Origin: Pseudoscleropodium purum
Taxonomy: Eukaryota; Streptophyta; Bryopsida; Hypnales; Brachytheciaceae
NCBI GenBank assembly: GCA_963969395.1
Contig: OZ017795.1
Span: 3,534,001-3,598,000, forward strand
Direction of reading: 5' to 3'
DNA: 64,000 nucleotides
Part shown: positions 24,801 through 36,084 of the stretch, in pieces
Layout of the letters: each line of letters starts with the position of its first letter
Position numbering within the stretch: position 1 is the first letter of the stretch
Notes under the pieces: generated by a model
The model's database searches: none
Seen by the model: only the letters and a program-made list of their open reading frames with translations
What the model was told of the DNA's origin: nothing
Made by a program: the position numbers and the translations under genes

Positions 24801-25554
24801 TTCACAAAACTAATTGAGATTTTCTACCTTAATTCATTTATAGACAAAGATTATGCTCGTAAAATAAATACATAATTAAAACTCACATAATTTTAATGAC
24901 CAAAATTGCACTCTAAAATGCAATTGTTTGAGTATATTTCTATAAAGCTAATGTTTAAAGAATTAAATATATCTTGAACTAAGAAAAGTCTCCCAAATCA
25001 ATATTTAACAAAGTTTAAAAAACATGTTTAGAAATGTAGGCTTAAGAATATAATAGTCTTGATGTCTACAAGTTGTGACATGTTACCTGGTTCACTTTCC
25101 ATTCCAAATTATATTTAATTTTCTAATTAGCATATGTATATTTTTGAAATAATAATAAGGTATAATTGTTTGCAATCAAATTATATTGAGTAGTTTTCTT
25201 TCTAAATTGAGATTTAAATCCCATACATGCACAATTTTGCACCACTTATAATAGATGGGAAACTACAATAGAATAACGTCAAAATCATTGGGGGCTTGAT
25301 TTGGGGTTAACCCCTAAACTAAAGGACCACACGGCCACTAGTTGGCTTTTGCAACATGGTTTTTTGCACCCTTCGTCCTTAAGGGTTTAAGGATAAATAA
25401 AAAATTGCATTTTGACATTTAAAAAGTCAAATTCTAATTGATTCTAGGGATAAAATACATGTTTAAGATGAATTTCTTTTAATAGTAATTGGAAAGTAGA
25501 TGTGTGGCTTCATAATAATCCATTTTAAGTCATTTAGAAAAAATTTGAAATTTC

Positions 25555-25858
25555 CATTAGAAGATTTTTGAGGCCTCTGGATGCTTGCGAGTTATCATAG
25601 CCTACGAACATAGAAAACAGGTTTGGCGCAACGGTTTGACGTGGCTAAGACCTTGCCACGTTATTGACCAAAAAAAGAAAAGAAATAAAATTCTTTTTGC
25701 ATTTGGAGACTAAATTTTTTTTAATTTTTTAAAATTTAAAATTTATTTATTTATGAAAAAGAAAATTGTGACAACGGGCCATTCCCCTCGTTGTGGGGAA
25801 CAGCTATGGGGGAATAGGCCCGAAACAAGCTTCTGGACCCCCCAAAACTCTTCTAATG
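25555..25858 (-). mobile_element. MITE family B, copy 2
   Basis: Ends CATTAGAAG and CTTCTAATG; reverse orientation relative to the other copies. Two GC-richer end domains flank an AT-rich centre. No clear target duplication (flanks TTC and CAT). Confidence 0.7.
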
Positions 25859-26249
25859 CATAGGGATTCAAAGTCATAACAAATTATATATTGTCCACCA
25901 AAGCCATCTTTTTTTCATATTAATGAACCAACAACGCCTCATTGATTGTTGCTATGACGTTTCAAACTAATTATAATGAATAAAACAAAAATTCATACTA
26001 ATAATATTATTAATTTTACCTATCAAATTCCAAATAAAAGCATAATATTTCACCATTAAGGCCATTTTTTTTAAAAAAATTTGATAAAACTTTTCATATT
26101 GAGAAAATTTGGAGTTTTGAAATTAAGTACATTTTCTTATTGCTAAAAAAAAATTCTTTGCTCAAGAACTTAAAAAATCTCAACAATTTTAAACTTTCTT
26201 TTAAATTGTTGAAAAACTTAATTATGCTGTATAGAATTGCAAGTTAGAA

Positions 26250-26519
26250 CATTAGAAGAGTTTTGGGGGGTCTAGAAGCCTGTTTTGGGCCTATTCCCTC
26301 GCAGTTTTTCTCTGCACTGAGGGGAATGGTTTGCTATCAGAATTTTCTTTTTCATAAAAAAAAAATTAAAATTATTTTTTAGTCTCCAAATGCAAAAAAA
26401 ATTTGGTCAATGATGTGGCAAGGTCTCGGCCACATCAGACCACTGCACCGAATCTATTTCCTACATTCGTAGGTTGTGATAACTCATAGGCATCCAGAGG
26501 CCCCAAAAATCTTCTAATG
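26250..26519 (+). mobile_element. MITE family B, copy 3
   Basis: Starts CATTAGAAGAG, ends CTTCTAATG. It shares TGAGGGGAATGG and TCTCGGCCAC with copies 2 and 4. It lies only about 390 bp from copy 2, in opposite orientation, so the two can pair as a larger inverted repeat. Confidence 0.7.
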
Positions 26520-28402
26520 AAATATTACATTTTTCATTTTTTATGGTCAAAGTAAAGATAAATATTTAAGTTTGACAATATGACAATGGATTTTTGAGTT
26601 AATATAACTATTAAAGGATTTAACGACCTTAGATGACGTTGAGGCTCAAAAGTAGCTAATGGATGACTTTCAAGATTATTGTAGAAATAAGCAATGCACC
26701 TATTGGTCTATGAATCAATCATTTTTGGCAAAGTACTTTGATGATAGGTCTTTTTCCTTCAAAGTTAAAGAATGAATATAAAGGTGATTGCAAAAAACAC
26801 TTACAAGTATTATTTGTTTTGTTTTGACTATTATACTTGGAAAAAAAAATTTGAATTCTTTTTAAAATAAAATGAAATATGAAAATTACTATAATACCAA
26901 AATAATATACTTCCAAAATTTCAAGCTAAAAGAAATTATGATAATAGATATTTTCATATTTTTTATTTAAAAAATTAAAAATCTTTTGAAAAAATAAAAT
27001 AAAATATGAAATTTTTTTTCAACCTAGAGGGACTTCTAAGAATAAACTAGTTACATCTTGATGAGAATAAATAAAAAATTCCTACAATTTTTAGAAAATC
27101 AATAATATTTCCATTTTGTACATCTTAAATACATATGCAAGATGTAAAAAATATGTGGTTTTCAAAAAATCATTTTGTTCATTAAACCTCTAAATTTTCA
27201 TGACTATGTTCCCTCCAAAAATACTCAAAAATCGCCATTTTTAGTACATTTACCAAATTTTTGAATTTTTTTTGGACATATGTAATTGTAGGATCTTGTA
27301 GTATACTGATTTGAAAATATGTAGTAAAAATTTTAGAAATTTCCATTGTGTGGTTTGCAAGATATTAGCATTTAAATTCACTAAAATCATTTTTTAGGCC
27401 CTACAAAAAATAAGGTAGCTGCACTTCGCAAGCTCACTTTTCAATGAAAAAATGACCCAAATTATGATGTTTCCTTGGATTTTTTTTCCTAGACAAGTTG
27501 GCCACATGCTTGAAAATTTTCAAATCATTTGGAATTGTACAATATGTAGGAAAAAATAGTAAGTAGGTAGTAGTAGACAATGATTCAAAATACTAGATTA
27601 TTAGAATTTAATTATGTAATTGAAAAATGCCAATGTAAATGGTTGGAATGTTGTAATAAACAATCTACATCCTATGATTTTATTTTATTTCCTAAAATTT
27701 TGAAAATTAGGTAAGATAAAGGATTTCAAAATTTATTTTAGAGTAGAGAATCATTAACAAAAAATCCTCATAATTTTTGATTCAATGATCCAAATAGAAT
27801 GACTTAAAATTTTTTATGTATATATGATTCTAGAAAATCAATTTCGAATTTTTGTTTTTGAAAAAAGTGATATTTTCCAATTTGCCTAAATTGCCCAGTT
27901 ACAAAAAAAAGTAATATATTATGCTATAACGTTTGACTCCTATTTCCAAATGTCATGAAATTTAGTAATGAAAGATATTTCTTGTCCTCACCTTGTATTA
28001 AAATTTGGGTCAAAAATATAAAAATCTCTATTCACTTGTACATGCCTAAAATTTTTATGTAGCCAAAAAATACAACCTAGTCAATTGGAGGTTAAATAAA
28101 CCTTATAGATGATTTCATGTATTTTGATTTTTAGCTTGAAATTTTTTTGGGACCCAAATAATTTGGTCTAAGAGATTCTAAATTAATTAGGATAAAATCC
28201 AATAAGGTATGCTTAATATTGTAAATTATTTTTGATAAATATATAAATTAAAAAAATTAATAAGAATAGTCTTGTGCAGCTTGCACCTTAATTATGAATT
28301 TGGAATCTTTTAGAGGTTTAAAGCAAAAGATACAACTAAAAAACATATTGCCACCTATAATGAGTGGTAAGAATAGTATAAATGTTTCTCACAATCACCT
28401 AT

Positions 28403-28689
28403 GCTTTAGAGGGGATTTGAGAGCAAAAAAAGCTTGTTCTAGGCGTGTTTCCTTCATTGTTCCCCTTGCAATGAAATAATGGCCAATTGTCAAGAAATAA
28501 AAATTTAAAATAAAAATAAAAATAAAAATTCTTAAAATGCTAAAAGAAATTAAGTTTTTTTTTAGAAAAATGACATGGCAGGGCCTTCACCTCATCATAG
28601 TGCTACAATATTATTGTAGCAATATAGTTTGCTTGTTCCCATTGCTTAATAACTCACGGTCTTGTTGACCCCTCAAATTTCATCTAATG
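28403..28689 (+). mobile_element. MITE family B, diverged copy 5
   Basis: The same end-domain order as the other copies (AAGCTTGTTCTAGGC, then GGCAGGGCC, then AACTCACGG) and a right end ATCTAATG, but the left end has decayed (GCTTTAGAGG). The oldest copy by appearance. Confidence 0.5.
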
Positions 28690-30456
28690 ATTCAATTTGA
28701 ATGTGTGATTGTAAGTGTACTCCTATCAATAATAAGACATTTAAATATTTCTTTAAAAATGGTTATAGTATAATTAAGTTTATGTTTTGAGTACTTGAAT
28801 ACATGGGTATCAACAAGTTTGCCAAGTAAGGATATAGAGAGTCATTATCATTAAAAATGCACTAAAGTGAATTTATCCTTTTCAAAGTTGGTGTATGCAT
28901 ATACAATAAGTAATCTAATGTGCAAATTTTTTTTGGCAAGGAAGAAAAAGGTAATATTTAATAATATAAAAAAAGACATAGGCACATGCACAGTACATAC
29001 ATGACATAATATACATACAAATCTTAGGTGAAAAATACATCCAATGCCAATTTTGTTAAAATAGTGATATTCCATTATTTTGAAGCAGTTTAGGTTTTGT
29101 AGCTTGAAACCAAAATCTAAGCCTATCCTAATTTACAACTTTAAATTAGACCTTTGTAAAGACACATGTCACAATTTATTGACTTGTAGAAATATTGTCA
29201 AGTTATTTAAGAAATTCATGTTCCACCCTTCTTATTTGAACTTTGCACTCCTCGTAGAGAGCGCATTTTCATCGAGTGACTGGAGCTCCTGAAATCAATT
29301 GAGCTAGAACTTTTTACATTGTGGGTTGAGCTCCAGCCAAACCTAGATATAGCCCCCCTCCAGCCCTTGTTTTTCCTCCCAAGGCTGGAAGGACTTAAAT
29401 TTAGGAAGAAGACAATTTAGATCTTTAATTTGCTCAGTGCTCACCCAGACACATGCTTAAGCTTATATGAGGAATACATTGAGTGCACCTCGATCTTCAA
29501 GCACCTGCTTGCTTGCATACATGACAACCATCTGAAAGGAGGAGCTAGAATTTTCATAACTTACATTATTCTGCAAGTCAAAAGGCTCCATTGAATAACA
29601 AAAAGTAGAGGTAAAACCATGCTGAAAAGTTTGAAAATTTAATAAACAAGTGATGCGGCGTGATTTAATAAGGCAACATCATGTACTGGACTAGTCTATG
29701 AGCACGTGAGACCAGTCTTTGCAATGACTGAAGGAACCTTGACAGTTGACACCAATGTCTTCACTAGTTATTCTCTACATATTATTTAGTGCATATATGA
29801 CCTTTTTCTCTGTGAATCTCAAGGACATCGGGCTCCTACTGTTGGTGAGTAAATGCCATAATATATACTCTCCAACCGCAAAATAGGGAGTAAATTTGCA
29901 TCATCCTGGTTTTACTCGTTTGATCAAAAAACTTCAAGAGGGACCAACAGCCTGGGCCCTTGCAAACCCATTTCCGAGAAAATGCAACTCTCAGACATTG
30001 TACAGCCCTGCAAATTTATCAAACAATATCACCTGAAATTCAATTTAATGGAAATATGAAAGACATTGTTCAATATCAGAACTGAAATGTCTTACAATTA
30101 CGGTAAGCTTAAATGAGAAGCTCTGATTTCTGCTCATTACCTGGTAACGATCACCAGATATGGTAGCCATGGCAATCATGGCTGCCACCAGTACAGACTT
30201 CTACCTTCAAAATAATAATTTGAGTTTTTTTAGGGGGAAAAAATAAGCTTCTTATGTCAAAAAGCAGAAATGAAATTAAACTAATCAATTCGAATAAGAA
30301 GTGCTGATCTGGCCTGAGCACCACCAAGCAAAAGCTGAAGTTCCATATGATTGTGTGTCATAAAGTATAAGTCTGGTCACTCTGGTGCAGTCATTAAATT
30401 TAATGGGTATTTTCAAAGCGCAAAGCTCTAAGAACAAAGATCTGCAGGCAGTGTAG

Positions 30457-30507
30457 ATTTTTTTTTTTTTTTTTTTCTCTTTTTCCTTTTTAACAAATGG
30501 AAAGAAC
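30457..30507 (-). mobile_element. 51-bp truncated retroposon with poly(T)
   Basis: Absent from copy B at the matching position (about 43675). It is flanked by GGCAGTGTAG and GGCAGAGTAG, a 10-base target duplication with one change. It begins with a run of 19 T (30458-30476), which is a poly(A) tail on the minus strand. This is the signature of LINE-driven retroposition, here of only about 30 unique bases. Confidence 0.6.
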
Positions 30508-31494
30508 GGCAGAGTAGGTCTGAGGTTCTCGAAAAGACTGATATTTCGCCATTTTGGTGAAAATGAAAAAATCTAGCGCCGCACACCGAAACGACTAACT
30601 CAATAAACGAGTGGAGTCGTAACTCTGTAGTTGGAGACTGAAACAACGCGTGTATACCGACGACGTGTGATCCAACAGTACTAAACCATAACCATAAGAT
30701 TTTAAGAAGTTATCTTTGGCACACAATGAAACTTCAAAGTTCACGAATTATGGTAACGACCTGCTTCAACACTAACCCTGTTGCAAGACCGCCCCTGTGG
30801 CAAAACAAACCCGACAGTCTTGCTAAAGTGTCGGTACATTTTCTGAACACGACAATTTCATTAATTTTGTTACTCAATAGGACTCTAAACCCCTAATCCT
30901 CAAAATTTTGACAAATTAGCAAAATAGACTTTAAAATACAAAATAATTTTAAAATTTTTGCAAAAATAAGGGATACGATAAAAATTGAGATAACCATCTT
31001 CAATAATAATTTCAAGTTAACTGGGTTCATGCTTCCAAGGTTTTACTGGATGACAAGTCAATCACACTGTATGATATATATGACATAACTAAGTACCGAT
31101 GTTTAGTTCAAAGAACCGGCAAAAACTGACAATGAGTGCAGGGTTTAAACCTATTGTTTTAGGGTATACCTATATTGGTCACTTTAAAAATTCAAAAATT
31201 AAGCCTACGGTGTCCAAAAAACATCACAATGCAGCACATATTGAATGTAATATGTGTAAAATGTATACCCACGGTACATGGTCCATGGAACTATGGAAGC
31301 TCAAGGTTAATTTTGCAAACCAGGGATTAAATTATATGAGCTGCCTGATCATATTCCAACCGATTGAATAATCATGTTTCAATTACCAAGAACTCAACAC
31401 CAAACAAAAATTACTAAGGACTCGAACTTAATAGCCTGTACGAATCACGTGCAGTAGCTTAATATTCAGTCGCCTTAGGGTGCACTCACTCAGA

Positions 31495-32622
31495 AATTTC
31501 CCCTACAAAACAACATCCATACGTGTGATTTCAACGCGGATATGTCGACGTAACCATTCAAAACTTTCCAAATCGATCGCCGACGGTACAGACAACAGAC
31601 CAAATGGAGCAAGCTCGATCGATCTATGCTCACGTGATCGTGCTTCCAAGACTGGCAACGACGCACCACAATTCCCCATTGACCTTGAAAAATAATTCCA
31701 GCTGCCGACTGACACTGCCCACAACTACTTTCGATTTGCGTGCCCCAAAGTGACGACTCCTGACGATTCGTGGGATCGTGTCCAAATGACGAGGGAACCC
31801 AAGCGAATTGGGTGCCTTGGATGGTGGGACAGAGACATTAATCAGCCAACTTGTGCACAGCCATCAAGACGCTTTTCACTACCGCGTGCAATCGCAAAAA
31901 TGGTGTGCGGGAATACAACAATTTTACAGGAAATCGAGGAACTCGTTCATTCGAAACCAAGTTCAAGTCTACAACCGATTGTACAGTTCTTGTGGATTGG
32001 GAGAGTGGGACGAGACGGGGAGGAGGGGGCGAGCAAACATTGGTTTGGTTGCTCTTGCCAATATCCAGTGTCACTGTCTTACTAGTACTCTACCTTGTTC
32101 TTGGGAGCGACTTTGACGACTGCATGCCACGATCGATCACTGCTCATACCCAAACTTCCGAGCAGATGGAGTTTGTGGAATTGCGTACTGAAGCTTGATT
32201 TCTGCAACATGTTCCCAACAATTGCACGACTTCAATTCCGAACGTTACTTAGCCTAAAGGAACGTCAAGGAGTAATCTTGGTTAGTTTGGAGACGATTTG
32301 CATTACAAACCATGGCTGCAGTGTACTTGTAATAAGTCCAGCTCGTCAGCCAAATGGTTTGACTTTTCCAGTCGGATAGAACTAATTGACTGTCAATTAA
32401 ATGATTAATGTGATGAAACTTCCAATTATTAAGAATGCTTTTAATTTGGTGAAGTCTGCTGGAGTCTGTAGACATACAGTTTGGACCCGGAACTTAAGTT
32501 TCGAACTCTGTTTACTAGAAATTGTAGTAGTAATAAATTGGTTTGAAAAGAAAGTCGGACGTTGGCCTGATATGTTTACTCAAGTGGTATTAAAATGTCT
32601 GCTAGCGGAGCAGGACTCGCCG
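31495..32622 (+). promoter_or_regulatory. Highly conserved segment upstream of the Cys-rich gene, copy A
   Basis: About 97% identical to 46729-47859, with abrupt loss of identity just left of 31495. Frames here start with non-ATG codons and are shifted between the copies by 1- and 3-base indels (for example at 31852), so coding is unlikely. A G-box CACGTG lies at 31631-31636 (46861-46866 in copy B). It probably holds promoter or UTR sequence of the gene that follows. Confidence 0.4.
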
Positions 32623-32629
32623 TATAAAT
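32623..32629 (+). promoter_or_regulatory. TATA box of the Cys-rich gene, copy A
   Basis: TATAAAT within a conserved GC-rich context (CTCGCCG on the left). The same element is at 47860-47866 in copy B. It lies 222 bases before the ATG, giving a predicted leader of about 190 bases. Confidence 0.5.
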
Positions 32630-32844
32630 TCATGGCGATTCCAACAGAAACTCCACTCTCACCGAGCTATTCGATCATCATCTCCAGTTTGTGGTTCCAG
32701 AGTCTTGACCTTCATTGCCCAGCCCTTGAGCCATTCATTCCGAGTGAGCGTTTCAGTCACGTTGCTTTATACAGCAATTTGCTGTATCAGTCAGACTCAT
32801 CAAGCGTCTTGTCTTGAAGCAGTTCGTGAATTTCGGCAGTGATC

Positions 32845-33061
32845 ATGGACTCTCTTTTGCACCAGCTGATTGCATCAGCGTCCGAAGGAGATGGCACTCG
32901 CGATCATTATTGCCTGCAAGGAGATGACTGCCCCAGATGCAAGAAAGACACGAAGCAGGTTGAGTGCTGCACGTCAACACGCGGCTGCTGACGGAGATCC
33001 AACTCCTAATCCTCACGTTTGCCTGCCTGAAAACTGCCCATACTGCAACAAGAAGTCGTGA
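32845..33061 (+). CDS. Small cysteine-rich protein with repeated C-P-x-C motif, copy A (+1 frame break)
   Basis: ATG 32845 has a strong context (A at -3, G at +4). The first frame gives 48 residues starting MDSLLHQL and ending CCTSTRGC at a TGA (32989-32991) followed by C. It holds CLQGDDCPRCKK. In the +1 frame, entered exactly at that TGA, the sequence runs 23 more codons to a TGA (33059-33061) and contains CLPENCPYCNKK, an obvious repeat of the first motif. The joined product would have 71 residues and nine cysteines, the size range of metallothioneins, but I do not recognise the family. Either a 1-nt lesion older than the duplication or programmed frameshifting explains the layout. A TATA box lies upstream and AATAAA at 33550 downstream. 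Confidence 0.5.
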
Positions 33062-34860
33062 ATGATGCCCGGTTCATAATGCATTTGGAGGCCTATGCCA
33101 GCCTCCTCAAGAACGCATTTGCAAGGGCGTTCTTCTGAACGCCGTTCAGATCGATAAGTCGTTTGCACTGTCGTGGATTCCATGTCCGGAGTAATACTGA
33201 CAATTATTTATATATTTAGTTTGATTGATTGATTGCCTTTGCGATTTGATTGCTAGCTATCGACGTCGCATGAACAATGAAAGTAGCCGAACGAACGTCG
33301 CTCAAGCTTCTCTTGATAGTGAGGTGAAAGTTTTTGTTGAGTGTAGCATTTGAGTTATGCGTTCGTCCATGATATAGAATAAGATTAGGAAATTATGCAG
33401 GTACTGGCTTGATGGATTAGAGATATTGGTCCTTGAGTGACTTAAAATAAGGCGCATGAATATTTGTCTCTTTCAAATTCTGATGGTAAGCTACACCATG
33501 TAGTTCTCTGATTTGGAAATCAGTGCGCCATTTGTCTTGTCTGCTGATCAATAAAATATGAGCTCTGTTTTCTGTTTATGTCATTTGATCAGGACGTGAC
33601 GAACACGATCGACGTCCATTTGCTTCTCGACTTTGCGATTCCATTATTGTAGCATTCGTTCCCCTGTTCAGATATGTAACATTCAAGACACTTTTATCTA
33701 AAATTATCGTCATGTTCGTTAGAATGCCTGTTTTCAAGAATTTATCTTTTTCCAAGTCATCCGACTGAAACCTCCGATCTACAACTGTCCCAGTTTGAAG
33801 TGCTCTGGGCATTTGAATGATACGACTTTGGCACTTCGCAAGACTGAAACAAGTTATTTTAAAGAATATGCCAAGTGTGAAGAACTCGATCGAGATCCGT
33901 GGAAATGGTAGATTTCAGTGAAATTTAACGTCAATTACGTTTAATAATGACAAAAGTCCACCACTTTGGCACATTGTACGACGCTTGACCTGAACTCCAC
34001 TCTATACTCTATACCAGTCCTAGTTCTTGGAGAGTTCTGTCGATGACATTATTAACACTGTATGAATCGGGCCAATTTAATGAAGTTTGCCGATATTGGA
34101 CAGGGAGTTTGAGTCATCCAACAAAAATCTGCATGCATTAGTGATTAGACCTATTTTTTTGCTCTGCTTGGTCACTACCTTGAATATCAAAATTGGCACA
34201 ATTCAGCAACACGCCATTTCAATCTCACAATTTTCACACTCTGAGACACACTATTATAACAAATCATGACCATATGTTCAAGCATTTCAGCATGTTTAGG
34301 CATTTGAATCAGAGTATGAACTGAATATATGATCATAATTTGAGAAAATGGATTCTTTGAAAGCACCCAAATTGCACGTGAGGTTGAAGTGGCCAGGCTC
34401 AGGCATAGATCTGATCTCTCAATCTATCGACTGAAAAATCACCAAATTCACTACTTTCTAACAATATATGTAACCATCTTTTGATATGGTTGGTGTCGTC
34501 TCAGGTCTGCTGCCTCGGGGCCCGGATATCTTCTAGAAATTTAGTCGAATCACTAATTAAATCAATTGGTTTAGTAGCTTGCACTCAACATCCACCACCA
34601 TTTAAATCACCTGAAAAGATAAAGTAGACAAGTTTATTGCAGACTAAATGGTATCGACTATCCAAAAAGTCGTGTGCCCTAATTAGCATGTATAGTCTCA
34701 AAATTATCGCATCACGTAAGTAGCATATCAATTAAACCATAACTGCCAATGGTTTGCTATCATGGAATTTCAAATGCCTAGCTCCACAAACACCCTGTAA
34801 CACAAGAAAATACGCTAGACTGCTCCCTGCTAGCAACGTCCCAATAATGCCCCGGCTTGA

Positions 34861-35058
34861 TCAAGCAGTGATATGTGTCGATCCTATGAACGTTAAGTTC
34901 CAGCCATGAAATTGCAGGACTGCAAATCTCCTCCAACTCTCAAAGCGACGTACACGGGTCTCAATGTAGACGAACCCGGGCGAAGCATCAGCCACCTTGA
35001 CATCCTTGACATCGTGATCCTGTCCATCTATTGTAAATACTCCTCGATTCCGGCACAC
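34861..35058 (-). other. Exon-like minus frame, copy A
   Basis: An open frame of 65 codons (no ATG start) ending STHITA-stop, with protein-like text such as DVKDVKVADASPGFVYIETR and WRRFAVLQFHGWNLTF. In copy B (about 50091-50282) a 4-base deletion (near 50174) and an early in-frame stop destroy it. It may be the 3' exon of a gene whose other exons lie in 35.5-36.05 kb, but no splice pair could be shown. Confidence 0.3.
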
Positions 35059-35075
35059 TGAACGTTAAACACAAT

Positions 35076-35292
35076 CATGATTGTCATAACGGGCGAGTTA
35101 GGGTCTGCCCGTTCGAACGGCTTTAATTTTGTAATCGTCTGTGCCCTGACGATCTCGTCCGCACCTAGCATGTTCCTTAGTTCACATGGCATCCACATGA
35201 CCTATTTTTCTGTTATCAGAAAGTCAACTATGTGTTGACTGTATCGAATGGGTGGGACCTCTAACGGACGTCCGTCCACTATGACAACCATG
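35076..35292 (+). mobile_element. hAT-like non-autonomous element, second type
   Basis: The terminal inverted repeats are CATGATTGTCATAACGG and its near match (CATGGTTGTCATAGTGG on the other strand). The flanks AACACAAT and AATACAAT are an 8-base target duplication with one change. Copy B has the uninterrupted site at about 50290. Palindromes CCGTTCGAACGG and ACGGACGTCCGT occur inside, and the latter resembles the GTCCG repeats of the GC-rich family. Confidence 0.72.
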
Positions 35293-35526
35293 AATACAAT
35301 TCATTATCAGTTCCCAATAAATTGGTGTGGTGGTATTTCACCGATTACCAAGAATGTCACTGGCAAGGGAGGCTTTCTTTGATAACTAGGAGCTGTCGAC
35401 GTTCGAGATTTGCACAATAATTTAATTGCATGTACAAAAGAAGTACTGTAAATGAAAGAAACTTGCTAACTCAATGAAAAGGATCACCATATGAGTGGAC
35501 AGTACTGGTGAAAGCACGGGGTGATG

Positions 35527-36051
35527 CTAGACTGGGTCTTGCAGCTGCAATCCCTCCAACCTCGCGCTTTGTTCATTCAAAATATCGTCGACTCCCTCCT
35601 GGCTATGGTCCTGGTCCCCTTGCAACCTCGCAATTTGGTCATGCACAACATTTTCTCCCTCTGGGTGATGATCCTGCTGGACAGCGGAGATTACTGGCCG
35701 ATGGCGGTGCGCTCGTTGATGAAACGGACCCGCCCTTTGCACCATCCCTTGTACCCTTTGGCGATGTTCACGGTTCCTGATGCCTCGCGACAGGTGATGC
35801 ACTGAGGAATGGTGAAATCGTTGAGTCAATCGCCTTCGCACTCTCGCACTCGCGATTTCAAGTATCTCTTGCAAAGCTTCCAGTTCCGTGGGCATTGGGC
35901 GATTTGCTGTGTGATTCCCCAACCCCGCAGTCCGTCTCGCAGACGCTCTCTGACATCGAATAACACTCTGGTCTTGCTCTGCTAGGTATTGCTGGATTCT
36001 CTCGACGAGTTGCCTGTCGCTGCTCTCAAAACTACCTAGAATGGAATCCAT
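35527..36051 (-). CDS. 174-residue glutamine/arginine-rich hypothetical protein, copy A
   Basis: ATG 36051 (MDSILGSFESSDRQLVERIQ) to TAG 35527; equal length and open in copy B (50508-51032). The N-terminal 60 residues suggest an amphipathic coiled coil (LVERIQQYLAEQDQ; LEALQEILEIASARVRRRL). The middle is His/Arg-rich. The end has two imperfect repeats around DQIARLQGDQD and EQSARLEGLQ. The copies differ at about seven residues but only about two silent sites, so protein constraint is weak. A second minus frame inside it (35691-35825) is completely unchanged between copies. Possibly one exon of a spliced gene, or non-coding. Family unknown. Confidence 0.35.
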   Translation of the reverse strand: MDSILGSFESSDRQLVERIQQYLAEQDQSVIRCQRASARRTAGLGNHTANRPMPTELEALQEILEIASARVRRRLTQRFHHSSVHHLSRGIRNREHRQRVQGMVQRAGPFHQRAHRHRPVISAVQQDHHPEGENVVHDQIARLQGDQDHSQEGVDDILNEQSARLEGLQLQDPV

Positions 36052-36084
36052 TGATTGTATCAAACTACAAGAGGAAGTCGAGTA

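Larger units (their letters stand above)
17015..29869. other. Long gene-poor AT-rich region
   Basis: About 200 bp upstream of the L34 start is moderate-GC and presumably holds its promoter. From about 17330 to 29870 I see no gene, only AT-rich sequence, MITEs of family B, a large hairpin, homopolymers and a minisatellite, each listed separately. Confidence 0.6.

Noticed and set aside
31480..32379. Several overlapping frames on both strands of the conserved upstream segment, one with a membrane-like stretch (WLLLPISSVTVLLVLYLVLG)
   Set aside because: They start at non-ATG codons, and indels and a TAG in copy B break them, so I treat the segment as regulatory or untranslated.
35521..35805. Plus-strand frames over the 174-codon minus frame (and 50489-50761)
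   Set aside because: Pro/Arg/Gly-rich or hydrophobic shadow patterns without start context; the minus frames read better.
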